Below are positions 17,626 through 26,789 of a DNA stretch of 64,000 bases, piece by piece. Origin of the DNA: Desulfobacter vibrioformis DSM 8776 (lineage in GTDB: Bacteria > Desulfobacterota > Desulfobacteria > Desulfobacterales > Desulfobacteraceae); contig NZ_JQKJ01000010.1 in the NCBI RefSeq assembly GCF_000745975.1, positions 62,001-126,000 on the forward strand, read 5' to 3'. Position 1 is the stretch's first letter, and each line of letters starts with the position of its first letter. Position numbers and translations under genes: made by a program. The notes under the pieces were generated by a model that worked only from the letters and a program-made list of their open reading frames with translations, had not been told where the DNA came from and did no database searches.

Positions 17626-18666
17626 ATGAATTGCGAGAACACGGAAAAATTGCATAAATCCATACTTGGCCCCGGGGCCCTGATCCTCGCACTGGCCGCC
17701 GCAGGGCTGTGCTGCATCCAGGCAGGCACCTGCCAGGTGCCGTTTTCCATGGTGGTCAAAACCATTTTATCCCACCTGGTCCACTGGCCTGACCCGGCCA
17801 CCATCCCGGCCCTGAATCACACCATTATCTGGGATATCCGGCTTCCCAGAACTCTTCTTGCCATGGCCGCGGGCGTGTGCCTCTCTGTTTCCGGCGTGGT
17901 GTTCCAGGGCTGTTTCCGGAACCCGCTGGTGGAACCCTATGTGCTGGGCGCCTCTTCGGGTGCGGCCTTTGGTGCGGCCCTGGGCATTGTGTTTCCGATA
18001 TTTTTCCTCTCTGTTCAGATCATGGCCTTTATATTTTCGGCCCTGGCCGTGGCCATGGCGTACACCCTGGCCAGAACCGGGCCGGACACCCCGGTGGTCA
18101 CCCTGGTCCTTTCCGGCATTATCACAGGCTCCGTGTTTGCCGCTCTGGTGGGCCTGCTGAAATACCTGGCCCAGGACACGGCCCTCCGGGAAATTGTGTT
18201 CTGGCTCATGGGCGGATTCTACTATGCCGGATGGCAGGAGGTAAGGATACTGTTTGCGGTGGCAGCCCTGGGGCTTGGCATCATCCGGATCTCGGGCTGG
18301 AAACTCAATGTCCTGTCCATGGGAGAGGAAGAGGCCAAAAGCCTTGGCATCAACCCGGGCACAACCCAGTTCATACTCATCAGCCTTGCCACCCTGATGA
18401 CGGCTGCCGCAGTCTCGGCCACAGGAATCATTGCCTGGGTGGGCCTGATGATTCCCCATGCGGCCCGGCTGATGACAGGCCCGGACCATCGTCGGGTGGT
18501 GCCGGTATCCGCCGTCCTGGGCGCCATCTACCTGATTGTCTGCGACACCCTGGCACGGACACTAACGACTGCTGAAATTCCCATCGGCATCATCACTTCC
18601 CTGGTGGGTGCCCCTTATCTGTTTTACCTGGTCAGAACCCGGGGGGGCCAGATCGTTGGAAGATAA
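17626..18666 (+). CDS. FecCD-family ABC transporter permease
   Basis: 346 residues with about ten membrane segments, the usual FecCD/BtuC form. Family stretches include GLMIPHAARLMTGPDHRR near 290 and the early LPRTLLAMAAGVCLSVSGVVFQG with NPLVEPYVLGASSGAAFGAA. Imports iron-siderophore, haem, cobalamin or similar metal complexes through the inner membrane; the substrate is not decidable from the permease. ATG 17626 is preferred; a TTG 42 bases upstream falls inside the terminator stem. First gene of a six-gene operon with nearly no gaps. Confidence 0.9.
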   Translation: MNCENTEKLHKSILGPGALILALAAAGLCCIQAGTCQVPFSMVVKTILSHLVHWPDPATIPALNHTIIWDIRLPRTLLAMAAGVCLSVSGVVFQGCFRNPLVEPYVLGASSGAAFGAALGIVFPIFFLSVQIMAFIFSALAVAMAYTLARTGPDTPVVTLVLSGIITGSVFAALVGLLKYLAQDTALREIVFWLMGGFYYAGWQEVRILFAVAALGLGIIRISGWKLNVLSMGEEEAKSLGINPGTTQFILISLATLMTAAAVSATGIIAWVGLMIPHAARLMTGPDHRRVVPVSAVLGAIYLIVCDTLARTLTTAEIPIGIITSLVGAPYLFYLVRTRGGQIVGR

Positions 18667-18667
18667 T

Positions 18668-19492
18668 ATGCTCACGGTAAACGATCTGACATTTTCATAC
18701 GGCAGACAGCGAGTACTCAAAAATATCAGTTTTCAAATCAGAAAAGGGGAATTATGCGCCCTGTTCGGTCCAAATGGCACGGGCAAAACCACCCTGTTCA
18801 AGTGCTGCCTGAAATTTCTGGTCCCGGACAGCGGAACGGTGCGGATCAACGGCAAAGATATCCGCAGGCTGCCCCCCAGACAGATGGCCCGGCTGGTGGC
18901 CTATGTGCCCCAGGCCCACCATTGTGCCTTTCCCTTTACGGTCAGCCAGATGGTCCTCATGGGCCGGACCCCGCATTTGAACCGCTTTTTTACCCCGGGA
19001 GCCAAAGATCGCAAGGTGGCAGACCAGGCCATGCAGACCCTGGGCATCAGCCATCTTTCAGACACGGCCTACAACCGGCTTTCCGGGGGCCAGCAGCAGA
19101 TGGTACTCATTGCCAGGGCCATTGCCCAGCAGACCGGGCTGATTTTTCTGGATGAACCGGCCGCGGCCCTGGATTTTAAAAACCAGATCACTCTGTGGCA
19201 GACACTTCAGGCCATAGCTGAACAGGGGACAGCCATCCTGGCCTGCACCCATGACCCTAACCATGTGTCCTGGTTCTGCCATTCCACGGTGGTTTTGGAC
19301 AGGTCCGGACTTCTTGCCAAAGGCCCCCCCGGCCAGGTCATGACCCAGGAGATGATGGACCGCATCTATGGGGATGCCTGCCGGGTCTGGAATATAAACG
19401 GACTTAAAATCATGGTTCCCGGAACAATGGACACAGGAACAACGAATATTGTTGCATTCCCCGGGAACCGGAAAGGGATACATCATAAATGA
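18668..19492 (+). CDS. FecE/BtuD-type ABC transporter ATP-binding protein
   Basis: 274 residues. Walker A GPNGTGKTT near 36, Q-loop VPQAHH, signature LSGGQQQM, Walker B LIFLDEPAAALD and the H-loop ACTHDPNH are all intact. It energises the FecCD permease encoded one base upstream. ATG 18668 directly follows the permease stop. The C-terminal ~45 residues after the ABC core are of unclear role. The stop overlaps the next gene start (ATGA). Confidence 0.92.
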   Translation: MLTVNDLTFSYGRQRVLKNISFQIRKGELCALFGPNGTGKTTLFKCCLKFLVPDSGTVRINGKDIRRLPPRQMARLVAYVPQAHHCAFPFTVSQMVLMGRTPHLNRFFTPGAKDRKVADQAMQTLGISHLSDTAYNRLSGGQQQMVLIARAIAQQTGLIFLDEPAAALDFKNQITLWQTLQAIAEQGTAILACTHDPNHVSWFCHSTVVLDRSGLLAKGPPGQVMTQEMMDRIYGDACRVWNINGLKIMVPGTMDTGTTNIVAFPGNRKGIHHK

Positions 19493-20358
19493 GATATATG
19501 GAAATCGACTGGAACAAGGCCTGGGCCGAAGAGACCGAGTTGTGGAATCAATCCGCAGGCAAACCGTGCCAGGGATTTTGGGAAGATAAAAATTCTGCTG
19601 AAGTATTTGCCCAAAAGGATATCCGGCAGCATAAAAAGCGGTTGGAAAAAACCCTGTCTTTATTGGAACTGACCCCGGACATGCGGGTGCTGGACATTGG
19701 GGCAGGCCCAGGGAACCTGGCCATTCCCATGGCAAAAAAAACGGCATGGGTCACCACAGTGGAGCCCTCGCCCGGCATGAATGCGGTGCTGGATGACCAG
19801 ATCGCGGAGAACCGGATCACCAACATCACCACCATCCGGGCCGCCTGGGAGGAGGTGGACATCACGCTTTTGACCCCGCCCTACGATCTTGTGGTGGCCT
19901 CCCTCTCCCTTGGCATGCCCGATCTTAAAGGTACCATTGAAAAAATGAACCAGGTGTGCTCAGGTCAGGTGGCCCTGTTCTGGCACGCCGGAATCCCGGA
20001 GTGGGAGGATATGCCACGGGCATTATGGCCGGACATCTTTGCAATGCCCTACCATGGCGGTCCCAAGTCAGATATCATTTTTCAGCTCCTGTACAGGATG
20101 GGGATCTATCCTGACGTAAAGGTATTTTCCAACGATTTCTGCGAAATATTTGAATCCATGGATTCAGCCGTATCCTTCTATGCCCGGCGCTTCCAAATCC
20201 TGTCACCGGAACACCAGCCCATTGTGGAAGCTTATTTAAAGGAACACTGCAAAAAGGACGACCGGGGACTGGTCCATGAATTCAACCACATTATCATGAA
20301 ATTGTCCTGGCAGCTTGGTGATTCCGGCTGTTCCAGCACCCAGGGAGAAAAGAGATGA
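19489..20358 (+). CDS. class I SAM-dependent methyltransferase in metal-uptake operon
   Basis: 289 residues. The motif I glycine loop VLDIGAGPGNLAIPMA lies near 67-82 and the acidic VTTVEPSPGM near 88. The N-terminal ~60 residues (WNKAWAEETELWNQSAGKPC) and the C-terminal ~110 residues are not part of the common core and may determine the substrate. It sits between the ATPase and binding-protein genes with four-base overlaps on both sides, so it is made as part of the transporter operon. What it methylates is unknown. Possibilities are modification of the imported ligand or release of metal from it. Confidence 0.85.
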   Translation: MRYMEIDWNKAWAEETELWNQSAGKPCQGFWEDKNSAEVFAQKDIRQHKKRLEKTLSLLELTPDMRVLDIGAGPGNLAIPMAKKTAWVTTVEPSPGMNAVLDDQIAENRITNITTIRAAWEEVDITLLTPPYDLVVASLSLGMPDLKGTIEKMNQVCSGQVALFWHAGIPEWEDMPRALWPDIFAMPYHGGPKSDIIFQLLYRMGIYPDVKVFSNDFCEIFESMDSAVSFYARRFQILSPEHQPIVEAYLKEHCKKDDRGLVHEFNHIIMKLSWQLGDSGCSSTQGEKR

Positions 20359-21575
20359 GATTATCCGTTAAAAATATACCAGGTATTTTTCCTTATTTTA
20401 CGGCAGTCATGGTCATGGTATCGCTATCATTCGTTAACCCGTCCCGGGCTGTGGAAAAAAATACCTTCACCATCATTGATTTTGAAGACAGGCAGGTTGA
20501 AATCCCGGCACAGATCCGCCGGGTGGTCACCATCAGTGACGGCATGATCGCAGGTGTCATGACCTGCCTGGGACAGGCGGAAAAAATCGTAGGGATTGGA
20601 TCTCCCTGCCTGCCCAAGACCTGGGCGTATGAGATTCCTTCCCGCACCGGTGCGGCCCATGAATACAGGGAAGGCATGAACCCGGTGTTTTTTCTCAACC
20701 CGTTTTTAGCTGACCTGCCCCTGGTCAGCCAGTTTGGTTCAGGCATCAATTTCGAAGCCATTGCCAAACTGACCCCGGACCTGATCATTGTCCGCACAGG
20801 GTCCTGTTCCCTGTGTGCCTCAAAGGATATCCTGGCCAAAAACATCCGGCTTCTGGCATCCCTGGGCGCGCCCCTGGTGGTGCTCCACGGCCCCAACACC
20901 TTTGACCGGCCGGACATTGGCAGTTTAAGCCGGGAAATCGAACTGTTAGGTGCGGTTTTCCAGAAACAGAAACGGGCAAAGGAGGTGGCGGATTTTCTCC
21001 TGGCCTCGGTGAACGAGATCAAAGCCCGGACAGCAGATATCCCGCCGGACAAGCAGAAACGGGTGCTCATGCTTGGTCTTTCCCCCACGGCCCGGGAAAA
21101 CGGCGGTGCCGGACACGTCAAGGGAGAGAAAACCGTCCAGACCTATCTTCTCAACGAATTTGCCCATGCCCAAAACGCGTTTTCCGGCACAGGGGCCTGG
21201 AATATTCTCAATGCCGAACAGATCATTGGCCTGGACCCGGACCTCATTGTCCTGGTCACGGCCTGGGGATATCATCCGCCCGAAGAACTGTATGACGCCC
21301 CATACTACAAAAACCTGCGTCACTTGCGGGCCGTGGAAAACAAGGCGGTCACCGCACTTCCCTGGACCCCCTGCAATTGCGAAAAACGGCTGGAATACCC
21401 CATTGACGTCATGGTCATGGCCAGGGCCGCATATCCGGAACGGTTCACGGACATTGATCTTTGCGACTGGCTTCACCAGTTTTACATGACCGTTTACGGG
21501 GTAAGCCGGGATACGGCCACCCGGCTTATATCCTGCCAGTGGATGGACTGGGCCTGCAAAGGAGATAACCAATGA
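20355..21575 (+). CDS. periplasmic metal-complex binding protein (FepB/BtuF-like)
   Basis: 406 residues, longer than the usual ~300. An N-terminal signal peptide (ends about PSRAVEKN), then a class III binding-protein fold: VEIPAQIRRVVTISDGMIAG, DLIIVRTGSCSLC, and the long central helix around 190-230. Odd features are CSLCAS near 155 and PWTPCNCEKRLEYPIDV near 335-350, cysteine-containing segments not typical of FepB or BtuF that might contact a soft metal. Presents the ligand to the FecCD permease. Overlaps both neighbouring methyltransferase genes by four bases. Confidence 0.85.
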   Translation: MRLSVKNIPGIFPYFTAVMVMVSLSFVNPSRAVEKNTFTIIDFEDRQVEIPAQIRRVVTISDGMIAGVMTCLGQAEKIVGIGSPCLPKTWAYEIPSRTGAAHEYREGMNPVFFLNPFLADLPLVSQFGSGINFEAIAKLTPDLIIVRTGSCSLCASKDILAKNIRLLASLGAPLVVLHGPNTFDRPDIGSLSREIELLGAVFQKQKRAKEVADFLLASVNEIKARTADIPPDKQKRVLMLGLSPTARENGGAGHVKGEKTVQTYLLNEFAHAQNAFSGTGAWNILNAEQIIGLDPDLIVLVTAWGYHPPEELYDAPYYKNLRHLRAVENKAVTALPWTPCNCEKRLEYPIDVMVMARAAYPERFTDIDLCDWLHQFYMTVYGVSRDTATRLISCQWMDWACKGDNQ

Positions 21576-22201
21576 GCGCATTAAATGAACAGCGAAAACA
21601 ATTTTTTAACCAGCGGGCCCGGGGCTGGCTGGACAATCACTATAAAAACCCGGACACGGACCGGCATGACCTGTATGCAGACCGGATCCGGACGATTGTC
21701 TCCTTTCTTGCCCTTGGCCCGGACAGCCGGGTTCTGGATGCAGGTTGCGGTTCCGGGGTCCTGGTGCCCTATCTTCTTGGGCACCTCTCTTCCGGGGGCC
21801 GGTTGATAGAGATGGATTTTTCCGGCCAGATGATCCTGGAAAACCAAAAACGTCACACAGATGAACGGATCAGTTTTATCTGCTGTGATGCCGCACAAAT
21901 GGAATTTGAACCACAAAGCCTGGATGCCGTGATCTGCTTTGCTGCCTTTCCCCATTTCAGCGATCCCGAACAGGTGCTTACGCGGATGTCAAAAAGCCTG
22001 AGACCCGGAGGACGCCTGGTGATCGGCCACCTGATGTCATCGTCCCAACTGGCTGAGCACCACCATTCCCATACACCGGTGTGCCAGGACCGGCTGCCGG
22101 AAAAAGAGATCCTGTTCCAATGGATCACCGGCAGCGGATTCAGCATTGAGACCTTTAAAGACGAACCCGGCCTTTACCTTCTGGCCGCAGTCAAAATTTG
22201 A
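21572..22201 (+). CDS. second class I SAM-dependent methyltransferase in metal-uptake operon
   Basis: 209 residues of the UbiE-like methyltransferase type. Motif I is VLDAGCGSGVLVPYL near 53, then LIEMDFSG, and the post-motif SLDAVICFAAFPHFSDPEQVL. The N-terminus (NEQRKQFFNQRARGWLDNHY) is typical of small UbiE-like enzymes. Its sequence differs from the first methyltransferase in the operon, so it is not a simple duplication. Overlaps the binding-protein stop and is followed 29 bases later by the TonB receptor gene. Substrate unknown. Confidence 0.85.
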   Translation: MSALNEQRKQFFNQRARGWLDNHYKNPDTDRHDLYADRIRTIVSFLALGPDSRVLDAGCGSGVLVPYLLGHLSSGGRLIEMDFSGQMILENQKRHTDERISFICCDAAQMEFEPQSLDAVICFAAFPHFSDPEQVLTRMSKSLRPGGRLVIGHLMSSSQLAEHHHSHTPVCQDRLPEKEILFQWITGSGFSIETFKDEPGLYLLAAVKI

Positions 22202-22230
22202 ACAGCTATTTCAAAAGGAGATAGAGAATC

Positions 22231-24207
22231 ATGACCCATCGTTATCCCCGTTATTTTCTGATTTGTTTTCTGTTTTTCTTCCTGGCCGTGCCACCGCTCC
22301 AGTCCATGGCCGGCGAAACCGGTGACGGCGCTGCCACGGGCGCCACCGTCCTTGAAGAGATCACCATCACCGACCGCCCCATTATCCAGGGCAACCAGAC
22401 CGACATTTACGGCAGCACAAAAACGGTGATCACCCAGGAACAAATCAATGACCTCAATGCCCAGGATCTTGAAACGGCCCTGAGAATGACGCCCGGCGTG
22501 AGCATGTCCAGGTTCAATCCCATCGGCTCATTCAGTGGGGCTGACGGCGGCGGGGTATTTATCCGGGGCATGGGCTCCAGCCGTCCGGGTGCTGAAATCA
22601 AAACCATGGTGGACGGGGTGCCCATGTTCATGAGTGTATGGAACCATCCCCTGCTGGACCTGATGTCCATTGACTCTTCCCAGGCCATTGAGGTGTATAA
22701 AAGCCCCCAGCCCCAGTATTTCGGCAATGCCGTCGGGCTGATCAACATCGTTCCCAAGCGGATAACCGAACCGGGGTTTTTTACCTCTGCCGAAGCGGCT
22801 GTGGGCAGTTATGGCACCCACATCGCCAAAACCGAGCACGGGGGCAATGTCAATGGCTGGGACTATTATCTTGGCGGGGGCCTGCGGGAATCCCACGGCC
22901 ACCGGGACCATGCCGACGGTGAACTGAAAAATATCTATGGCCGTATTGGACGCCAGTTGTCCGACAACTGGGATTTAAACATTTTCGCCATGGCCAATGA
23001 CAACTGGGCCAATGATCCGGGGGTTGAGGGGGCTGATCCGTCCAAACGTCTGGGCCGCTATGAAACCCGGGCCTGGATGGGTACGGCCACCCTGTCCCAT
23101 GAATACGAAAACGCCAAAGGTGAAATCAAACTGTACCAGAGCACCGGAGAAGGCGACTGGCTGGATGAACCGTATTTACCTGGTGTCACAGATAACCTGT
23201 ATAATGACTTTCTTTTCTACGGCGCCAGGATCAAGGAAACCCTGACATTCGGAAGCGGCATGTCGCTTCTGGCCGGTGCAGACTGGGACTATACTGAAGG
23301 AGATTGCTACTGGGAATACAGTGACGGCAGGCCCGATAAGGTATGGGACGGGAATGACTTTGATATTCTGTCCCCCTATACGGCGTTCAGCTGGCAGATC
23401 GGTGTGGGCAATGGTGTAACCATCACCCCGTCATTGGGGGCACGGTTCTACTCCCACAGCCAATACGCAGATGAATGGGCGCCTCATGCCGGACTGACAG
23501 CTTCCTTTGGACGCTTTGATGCCCATGTGGGATATTCCCGGGGTGTGGTCTACCCCGGACTGGAGGTCATACTTGTAAGCCAGGAATTAAACACCCGACT
23601 GGGAAACAGTTGGAAGGATCTGGATCCTGAAATCGTAGACCACTATGAAATCGGCATTTCCGTATCCCCAACCCGCCAGACCCTTCTGGACCTGATTCTT
23701 TTTTATGAAGACGGCAAAGACCGGTACGTGGTTGTTCCCTTTGCCGGCGGCGTTAGGCCACATTACGACAATGTGGAAGAGTTTACCATCCAGGGACTTG
23801 AAGCAACCGCCACCTGGCAACCAGCCGCCAACTTCTCTGTGTTTGCAGGCGTCACCCTTCTTGACCCGGACCCCGGGGACCTGCCCTATGCTCCTGAAGT
23901 TACCATCAGCACCGGTTTGACATTACGGTTTCTTGAACGGTTCAAGCTCAACCTGAATGCCTCCTATGTCTCATCCATGCATGTCAACGCCCAGGCCCGG
24001 AAAAAGGATACTGAAAACACCACCACAGTGGATGATTTCTTCCTTGTAAACGGGAAACTCACCTATGACCTGGATCTTAAAGGCGCAGACTATAAAATCA
24101 AACTGTTCCTGGCCGGCGAAAACCTGACGGACCAGAATTACGAGTACCAGTCCGGCTATCCCATGCCGGGCATCAACGGCATGCTGGGTATCCAGTTTGA
24201 GATGTAA
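22231..24207 (+). CDS. TonB-dependent outer-membrane receptor
   Basis: 658 residues. Signal peptide (ends near SMAGETG), a TonB-box-like segment TVLEEITITDRP near 36-47, a plug domain (QDLETALRMTPGVSMSRF, GVFIRGMGSSRPGAEI) to about 170, then a 22-strand-type barrel ending in an aromatic-rich strand (LGIQFEM). Size fits BtuB/FecA-type receptors. It delivers the ligand to the periplasm for the binding protein encoded upstream. AAAGGAG lies before ATG 22231. No tonB/exbBD genes in the window. Substrate undecided (iron chelate, corrinoid or another metal complex). Confidence 0.9.
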   Translation: MTHRYPRYFLICFLFFFLAVPPLQSMAGETGDGAATGATVLEEITITDRPIIQGNQTDIYGSTKTVITQEQINDLNAQDLETALRMTPGVSMSRFNPIGSFSGADGGGVFIRGMGSSRPGAEIKTMVDGVPMFMSVWNHPLLDLMSIDSSQAIEVYKSPQPQYFGNAVGLINIVPKRITEPGFFTSAEAAVGSYGTHIAKTEHGGNVNGWDYYLGGGLRESHGHRDHADGELKNIYGRIGRQLSDNWDLNIFAMANDNWANDPGVEGADPSKRLGRYETRAWMGTATLSHEYENAKGEIKLYQSTGEGDWLDEPYLPGVTDNLYNDFLFYGARIKETLTFGSGMSLLAGADWDYTEGDCYWEYSDGRPDKVWDGNDFDILSPYTAFSWQIGVGNGVTITPSLGARFYSHSQYADEWAPHAGLTASFGRFDAHVGYSRGVVYPGLEVILVSQELNTRLGNSWKDLDPEIVDHYEIGISVSPTRQTLLDLILFYEDGKDRYVVVPFAGGVRPHYDNVEEFTIQGLEATATWQPAANFSVFAGVTLLDPDPGDLPYAPEVTISTGLTLRFLERFKLNLNASYVSSMHVNAQARKKDTENTTTVDDFFLVNGKLTYDLDLKGADYKIKLFLAGENLTDQNYEYQSGYPMPGINGMLGIQFEM

Positions 24208-24578
24208 TTCAGGCACACACAGGATATTCAATTAAACTTCGGGCACACTGTCTTCCGGATGGTGTGCCTGTTGCATCTTCAAGGGCCGGAACAAGGCTCA
24301 GACGGATTATATATTAAAGTTACGCTTGATTTTCGCTGCCAGGGATGTTTAATCTTAAATAATCTTGATTTTCATTATTGGGCCAACCTGTTTGAATTGG
24401 CTGGAGATCATTCGGGTTTTCAGGGTAGGTGGTTAAGTGTCGGACAATGCGGAAAGCTCTTTTTGCTTTTACCCAAGGAGCAAATATCATAGAAAGCTCT
24501 CCCGGTAAATCGGGTTCGTCCAACAAAGAATTTGAAAAATTTTATCAATGGTACGAAAATTATAAATCGGATCGGAAA
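24208..24578. other. intergenic region after the TonB receptor
   Basis: 371 bases. A hairpin of GGCACAC/GTGTGCC lies at about 24242-24269 after the receptor gene and may end the operon, though the T-run is poor. It also holds the first copy of the 56-base direct repeat (24295-24350). Frames from ~24429 read through in front of the DUF4157 gene but look non-coding. Confidence 0.5.
24295..24350 (+). repeat. 56-base direct repeat, copy 1
   Basis: Begins GGCTCAGACGGATTATATAT and ends CTGCCAGGGATGTTT. The second copy at 29801-29856 is identical except for one base (A/G at position 6). Same orientation, 5.5 kb apart. Confidence 0.85.
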
Positions 24579-25868
24579 ATGAATACTTACGTTGATAAAA
24601 CCCAGGCAGGAAAGCACCTGCGGGCTGCGAATACGATGTTTCAAAAGCAAAGCAGCAGTAAATTGGCATTTCAATTTATGGATAACCGGCCGGAAACCAT
24701 TGCACAAAGAAAACTTCAACAGATTTCGGACAACAGCCCTCAAGCTAAACATGCGGCTCAATTACAAGCCATGGCAGATGATTATTTTGCGCCACAGCAA
24801 TCGCCCATGCAAAAAAAGGAACATCACACCGGATTACCCGAAAGCTTGAAATCCGGAATTGAACGTCTCTCTAACTATTCCATGGATGATGTAAACGTGT
24901 ATTACAATTCCAGCAAACCGGCTCAACTGAATGCGCATGCGTATACAGAAGGTACGACTGTTTACCTGGCCTCTGGGCAGGAAAAGCATTTACCCCATGA
25001 AGCCTGGCATGTTGTACAGCAGAAACAGGGGCGGGTACAGCCAACCAGGAAAGTGAATGGTTCTTCCGTGAATGATGACATCAGATTGGAGCATGAAGCA
25101 GGTGAAATGGGCGCCAGGGCAATGCAGGGGAGGTTCGCGGATAGATCAGACACCAATCTTGCCAAAAAGTCCGGGGCCCCGGCAAAACCTGTGGCGCAGC
25201 GGATGATTAATCTTGCGATTGATGGCAACAATATTGTTTACACACATCAAGATGCTAAACGTCCGTCAGGTTGTCTTCCAGGAGGGAGTCAAGGGGATCA
25301 TACAACGCCGTTTACTTCGTTGCAGGATCAGATTGCAAATGCGATTGAGGAAGTCACGCTTGCCGATGCCTGGACAAACCTTGCCGATACATTGGCGGTT
25401 TACAAGACGCTTCCGGGATGGGGAGAATCAAAAAGTTTTACGCGGACAACCTTTGGCAATTATGTGGAAGGTTTGATCAAGACCGGAGGCGACATAAATG
25501 CCCTTCAAAGTGCAGTCAACCAATTGCTGGCCCTCAGAAACCAAATCGCGTTGACGTCACTTCCCAAAGGCGGTCATGGAAATGCAGAAGGGAAATGGGC
25601 AGGGTCACTTCAGTACCAGGAGCGTAAGTTTCAGCTGGGACAGACGCCTGCTCTCAGCAAGACTGGCGTTATGGATTATATGTGGAAAGCCTTTGACCAT
25701 GGCCGGGTCAATCAGCTTGGAGATACGAATCGCGATAAAATTATCCGGCAACACGCGATAACCATGGCAGACGCGTATCCGCAATTGAATGCATCACTAG
25801 GAATTGATGCTGCTGCGATACAAGGACATTACGCTGCCCATAACTGGCAGACATATGATCCTGGCTAA
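24579..25868 (+). CDS. DUF4157 protein with C-terminal toxin/effector-like domain (eCIS cargo type)
   Basis: 429 residues. The N-terminus carries FQFMDNRPETIAQRKLQQIS plus NSPQ (31-54), a leader typical of cargo of extracellular contractile injection systems. Residues ~83-185 are a DUF4157 zincin-like domain with H140-E-A-W-H144 and LEHEAGEMG (third ligand region ~171-174) intact. After the PVAQRM junction (~204-209) a separate ~220-residue domain follows (SGCLPGGSQGDHTTPFTSLQ near 230-249), unlike anything I can name. This layout suggests a secreted effector. ATG 24579 is chosen because the conserved leader begins there; its ribosome site is weak. No injection-system genes or immunity gene are nearby. 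Base composition is more AT-rich than the receptor gene. Confidence 0.75.
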   Translation: MNTYVDKTQAGKHLRAANTMFQKQSSSKLAFQFMDNRPETIAQRKLQQISDNSPQAKHAAQLQAMADDYFAPQQSPMQKKEHHTGLPESLKSGIERLSNYSMDDVNVYYNSSKPAQLNAHAYTEGTTVYLASGQEKHLPHEAWHVVQQKQGRVQPTRKVNGSSVNDDIRLEHEAGEMGARAMQGRFADRSDTNLAKKSGAPAKPVAQRMINLAIDGNNIVYTHQDAKRPSGCLPGGSQGDHTTPFTSLQDQIANAIEEVTLADAWTNLADTLAVYKTLPGWGESKSFTRTTFGNYVEGLIKTGGDINALQSAVNQLLALRNQIALTSLPKGGHGNAEGKWAGSLQYQERKFQLGQTPALSKTGVMDYMWKAFDHGRVNQLGDTNRDKIIRQHAITMADAYPQLNASLGIDAAAIQGHYAAHNWQTYDPG

Positions 25869-25885
25869 AAGATGATCTTAGCCAG
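25861..25885 (+). terminator. hairpin over the stop codon of the DUF4157 gene
   Basis: CTGGCTAA / TTAGCCAG, perfect eight-base arms with a nine-base loop; the first arm includes the stop codon. No T-run follows, so termination is uncertain. Confidence 0.4.
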
Positions 25886-25929
25886 ACAGTGGCGTGAAGA
25901 TATCAAATGCACATCACAGGCGGGTGAAC

Positions 25930-26025
25930 CGGACAGCAAGGGCAAGGGTCTCATCTTTTTAAAGATTGGAACATGTTTAAATGATGTGCTTTCAATGATT
26001 CTTTATTGGAAGCCCTTGCTGTCCG
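25930..26025. repeat. 13-bp perfect inverted repeat, 70 bases apart
   Basis: CGGACAGCAAGGG at 25930-25942 and its exact reverse complement at 26013-26025, between the convergent DUF4157 and Cache genes. It could be the ends of a small insertion or a large hairpin. Confidence 0.6.
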
Positions 26026-26080
26026 CTACCTAAACGTAAAAAAAACAATATGACCGGGCAGATACTTAGAGAGACACTGC

Positions 26081-26689
26081 TTATAATTTATCCAGAAAGA
26101 TTCCAATAAGGAACCCGCCCACAACGGTTCCATCTTCGTCAATAACTGGAAACGCCAAATGCTGAAGCTGGGTATTTTCAGCTTTATCGAACTTGATTGG
26201 CCCGATTTCGATGCTGTGGTCCTTGACCGTACGCGTATATTTTCCCTCATCGCCCTGCCAATAATCGTTGGGGATTCCAAAGGAGCCTACTGTCGCACCC
26301 TGATTGTCAAAAACAAAGCCTTTGGAAACTGCCATTTCCGCCTGACCCAAGGCCTGAAGTTCCTTGCCGCAGGGATTATCCAATAGCGCGGTCATGATCG
26401 GGAGCTCTTCTTCGGCTTCCATCCATTCCTTGTCGATCTTCTTGATCTCCTCCAAGGAGATATTTTTGGCATTTTGCGACTTTACCGCTTCCACAAACAC
26501 CTTGTTCGTGCAAAACGGGACAAGCTTTTCCACGGCAAAGGCCTTTATTTTATCCGAACCGCCTGGATCTGCGTTGAGATCTTGGGTTACCTTGGCAATC
26601 ATTTGATCTACGGCCGGATTTTCGCCCGCAACTGCAAAGGGAGCGGCAAAGAGAACACTGATAACGACTATCGCTAAAATTTTTTTCAT
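26081..26689 (-). CDS. exported single-Cache (PDC) sensory-domain protein
   Basis: 202 residues. Signal peptide (MKKILAIVVISVLFAAPFAV, cleavage near AGE). The remainder resembles a PDC/Cache domain: MAVSKGFVFDNQGATVGSFG, DYWQGDEGKYTRTV and FPVIDEDGTVVGGFLIGI. It has no membrane anchor or output domain, so it is probably a free periplasmic ligand-binding protein. The start is ATG 26689 with AAAGGA upstream; a GTG five codons earlier is less likely. Neighbours on the same strand are an exported metallo-beta-lactamase-fold protein and a chemoreceptor, which might use it as a co-sensor. The ligand is unknown. Confidence 0.65.
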   Translation of the reverse strand: MKKILAIVVISVLFAAPFAVAGENPAVDQMIAKVTQDLNADPGGSDKIKAFAVEKLVPFCTNKVFVEAVKSQNAKNISLEEIKKIDKEWMEAEEELPIMTALLDNPCGKELQALGQAEMAVSKGFVFDNQGATVGSFGIPNDYWQGDEGKYTRTVKDHSIEIGPIKFDKAENTQLQHLAFPVIDEDGTVVGGFLIGIFLDKL

Positions 26690-26789
26690 AACGTTTCCTT
26701 TCACTTTTTTTATATATTTTTTAATAAAAAAGACCTTTTCGGTCGTTTGGAAGCCATTGGCTCCACCTGCACTTTTCTAAATAGTAATC

